From JBBRYB01 sp038238115 (GTDB lineage: Bacteria > Actinomycetota > Actinomycetes > Propionibacteriales > Nocardioidaceae), in contig JBBRYB010000075.1 in NCBI GenBank assembly GCA_038238115.1, positions 1-12,614 on the forward strand: DNA of 12,614 bases. The letters are read 5' to 3'. How positions within the stretch are numbered: the first letter of the stretch is position 1; each line of letters opens with the position of its first letter. Both the position numbers and the translations under genes were made by a program. Of the stretch, positions 12,459-12,614 are shown in pieces. A model generated the notes under the pieces. The model saw only the letters and a program-made list of their open reading frames with translations. It ran no database searches and was not told the DNA's origin.

Positions 12459-12614
12459 GGGGTTCTCCTTGGTGTGGGCCGGCCATCGTTGGTCGGCGGA
12501 TTTCGTTCTTCCTCCACCAGGTGTGCGAGCGTCACCGCCGTACACGAAGTGGCCACACACAATCGTCCTCACGGTGCGCACCAAATTTCGCCCGTCCTCG
12601 GTGCGCCCGTCCCC

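Larger units (their letters stand above)
8945..12614. mobile_element. Putative second integrative element (left part; right end outside window)
   Basis: To the right of the shared core lie a paired arm-like repeat, a TA-type cargo operon, a broken integrase related to the first one and an excisionase. The integrase is oriented towards the core as in the first element. No second core copy is found to the right in this window, so the boundary is open and the assignment is inferred. Confidence 0.45.

Noticed and set aside
12459..12614. A further gene or a second right-hand attachment site at the window end
   Set aside because: No supported frame and no copy of the 20-bp core or the GGGTACAC pair; only presumed promoter sequence of the second excisionase.
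1..12614. tRNA genes, CRISPR arrays or insertion sequences
   Set aside because: No tRNA-like cloverleaf, no regularly spaced repeat array and no transposase were seen; the attachment target is glnA, not a tRNA.

Overview
The window is GC-rich and looks actinobacterial. It opens with the 3' end of a class I glutamine synthetase gene (glnA) of the adenylylated type. Coding density is high, genes overlap by 4 to 14 bases, and DUF6907-like, DUF3631-like and actinophage capsid-type proteins all point the same way. I cannot name a genus.

Region 1 (1-849) is the end of host glnA. Its last codons (823-842) recur exactly at 8945-8964. The second copy still encodes the same EFELYYDI-stop, with synonymous changes just past the repeat, and is followed by a good intrinsic terminator. 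These copies are read as attL and attR of an integrated element of about 8.1 kb that entered the 3' end of glnA, rebuilt the reading frame and pushed the old 3' end and terminator downstream.

Region 2 (823-8964) is that element, organised like a small phage satellite or phiRv1-type prophage-like element. On the minus strand an XRE repressor, a tyrosine integrase and a putative ADP-ribosyltransferase-fold protein form an overlapping operon that runs towards attL. Divergently, on the plus strand, come an excisionase, a 161-aa phage protein, a DUF3631-type P-loop ATPase (probable replication protein), three tiny genes linked by 4-bp overlaps, a probable scaffold, an HK97-type major capsid protein and a 60-aa protein. 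A convergent minus-strand block (50-aa ORF, DUF6907-HTH protein, one-TM protein) closes the element. No portal, terminase, protease or tail gene is present, so it probably borrows these from a helper phage. The repressor/xis gap holds phased operator-like repeats. The 3' end of the ATPase gene holds an exactly dyad-symmetric array of ten GGAAC/GTTCC boxes, which could be an origin or a packaging site. Paired GGGTACAC boxes lie inside both ends, as expected of integrase arm sites.

Region 3 (8965-12614) looks like a second, older integrative element or its remains. A paired 11-bp repeat lies just beyond attR. A three-gene operon follows: an unrecognised 415-aa protein, an Xre/DUF2384-type antitoxin and a RES-domain toxin. 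On the minus strand come a tyrosine integrase pseudogene with an internal deletion, closely related to the first integrase, and a second excisionase. The simplest reading is tandem accretion of two related elements at the same glnA site, but the far end of the second is outside the window.
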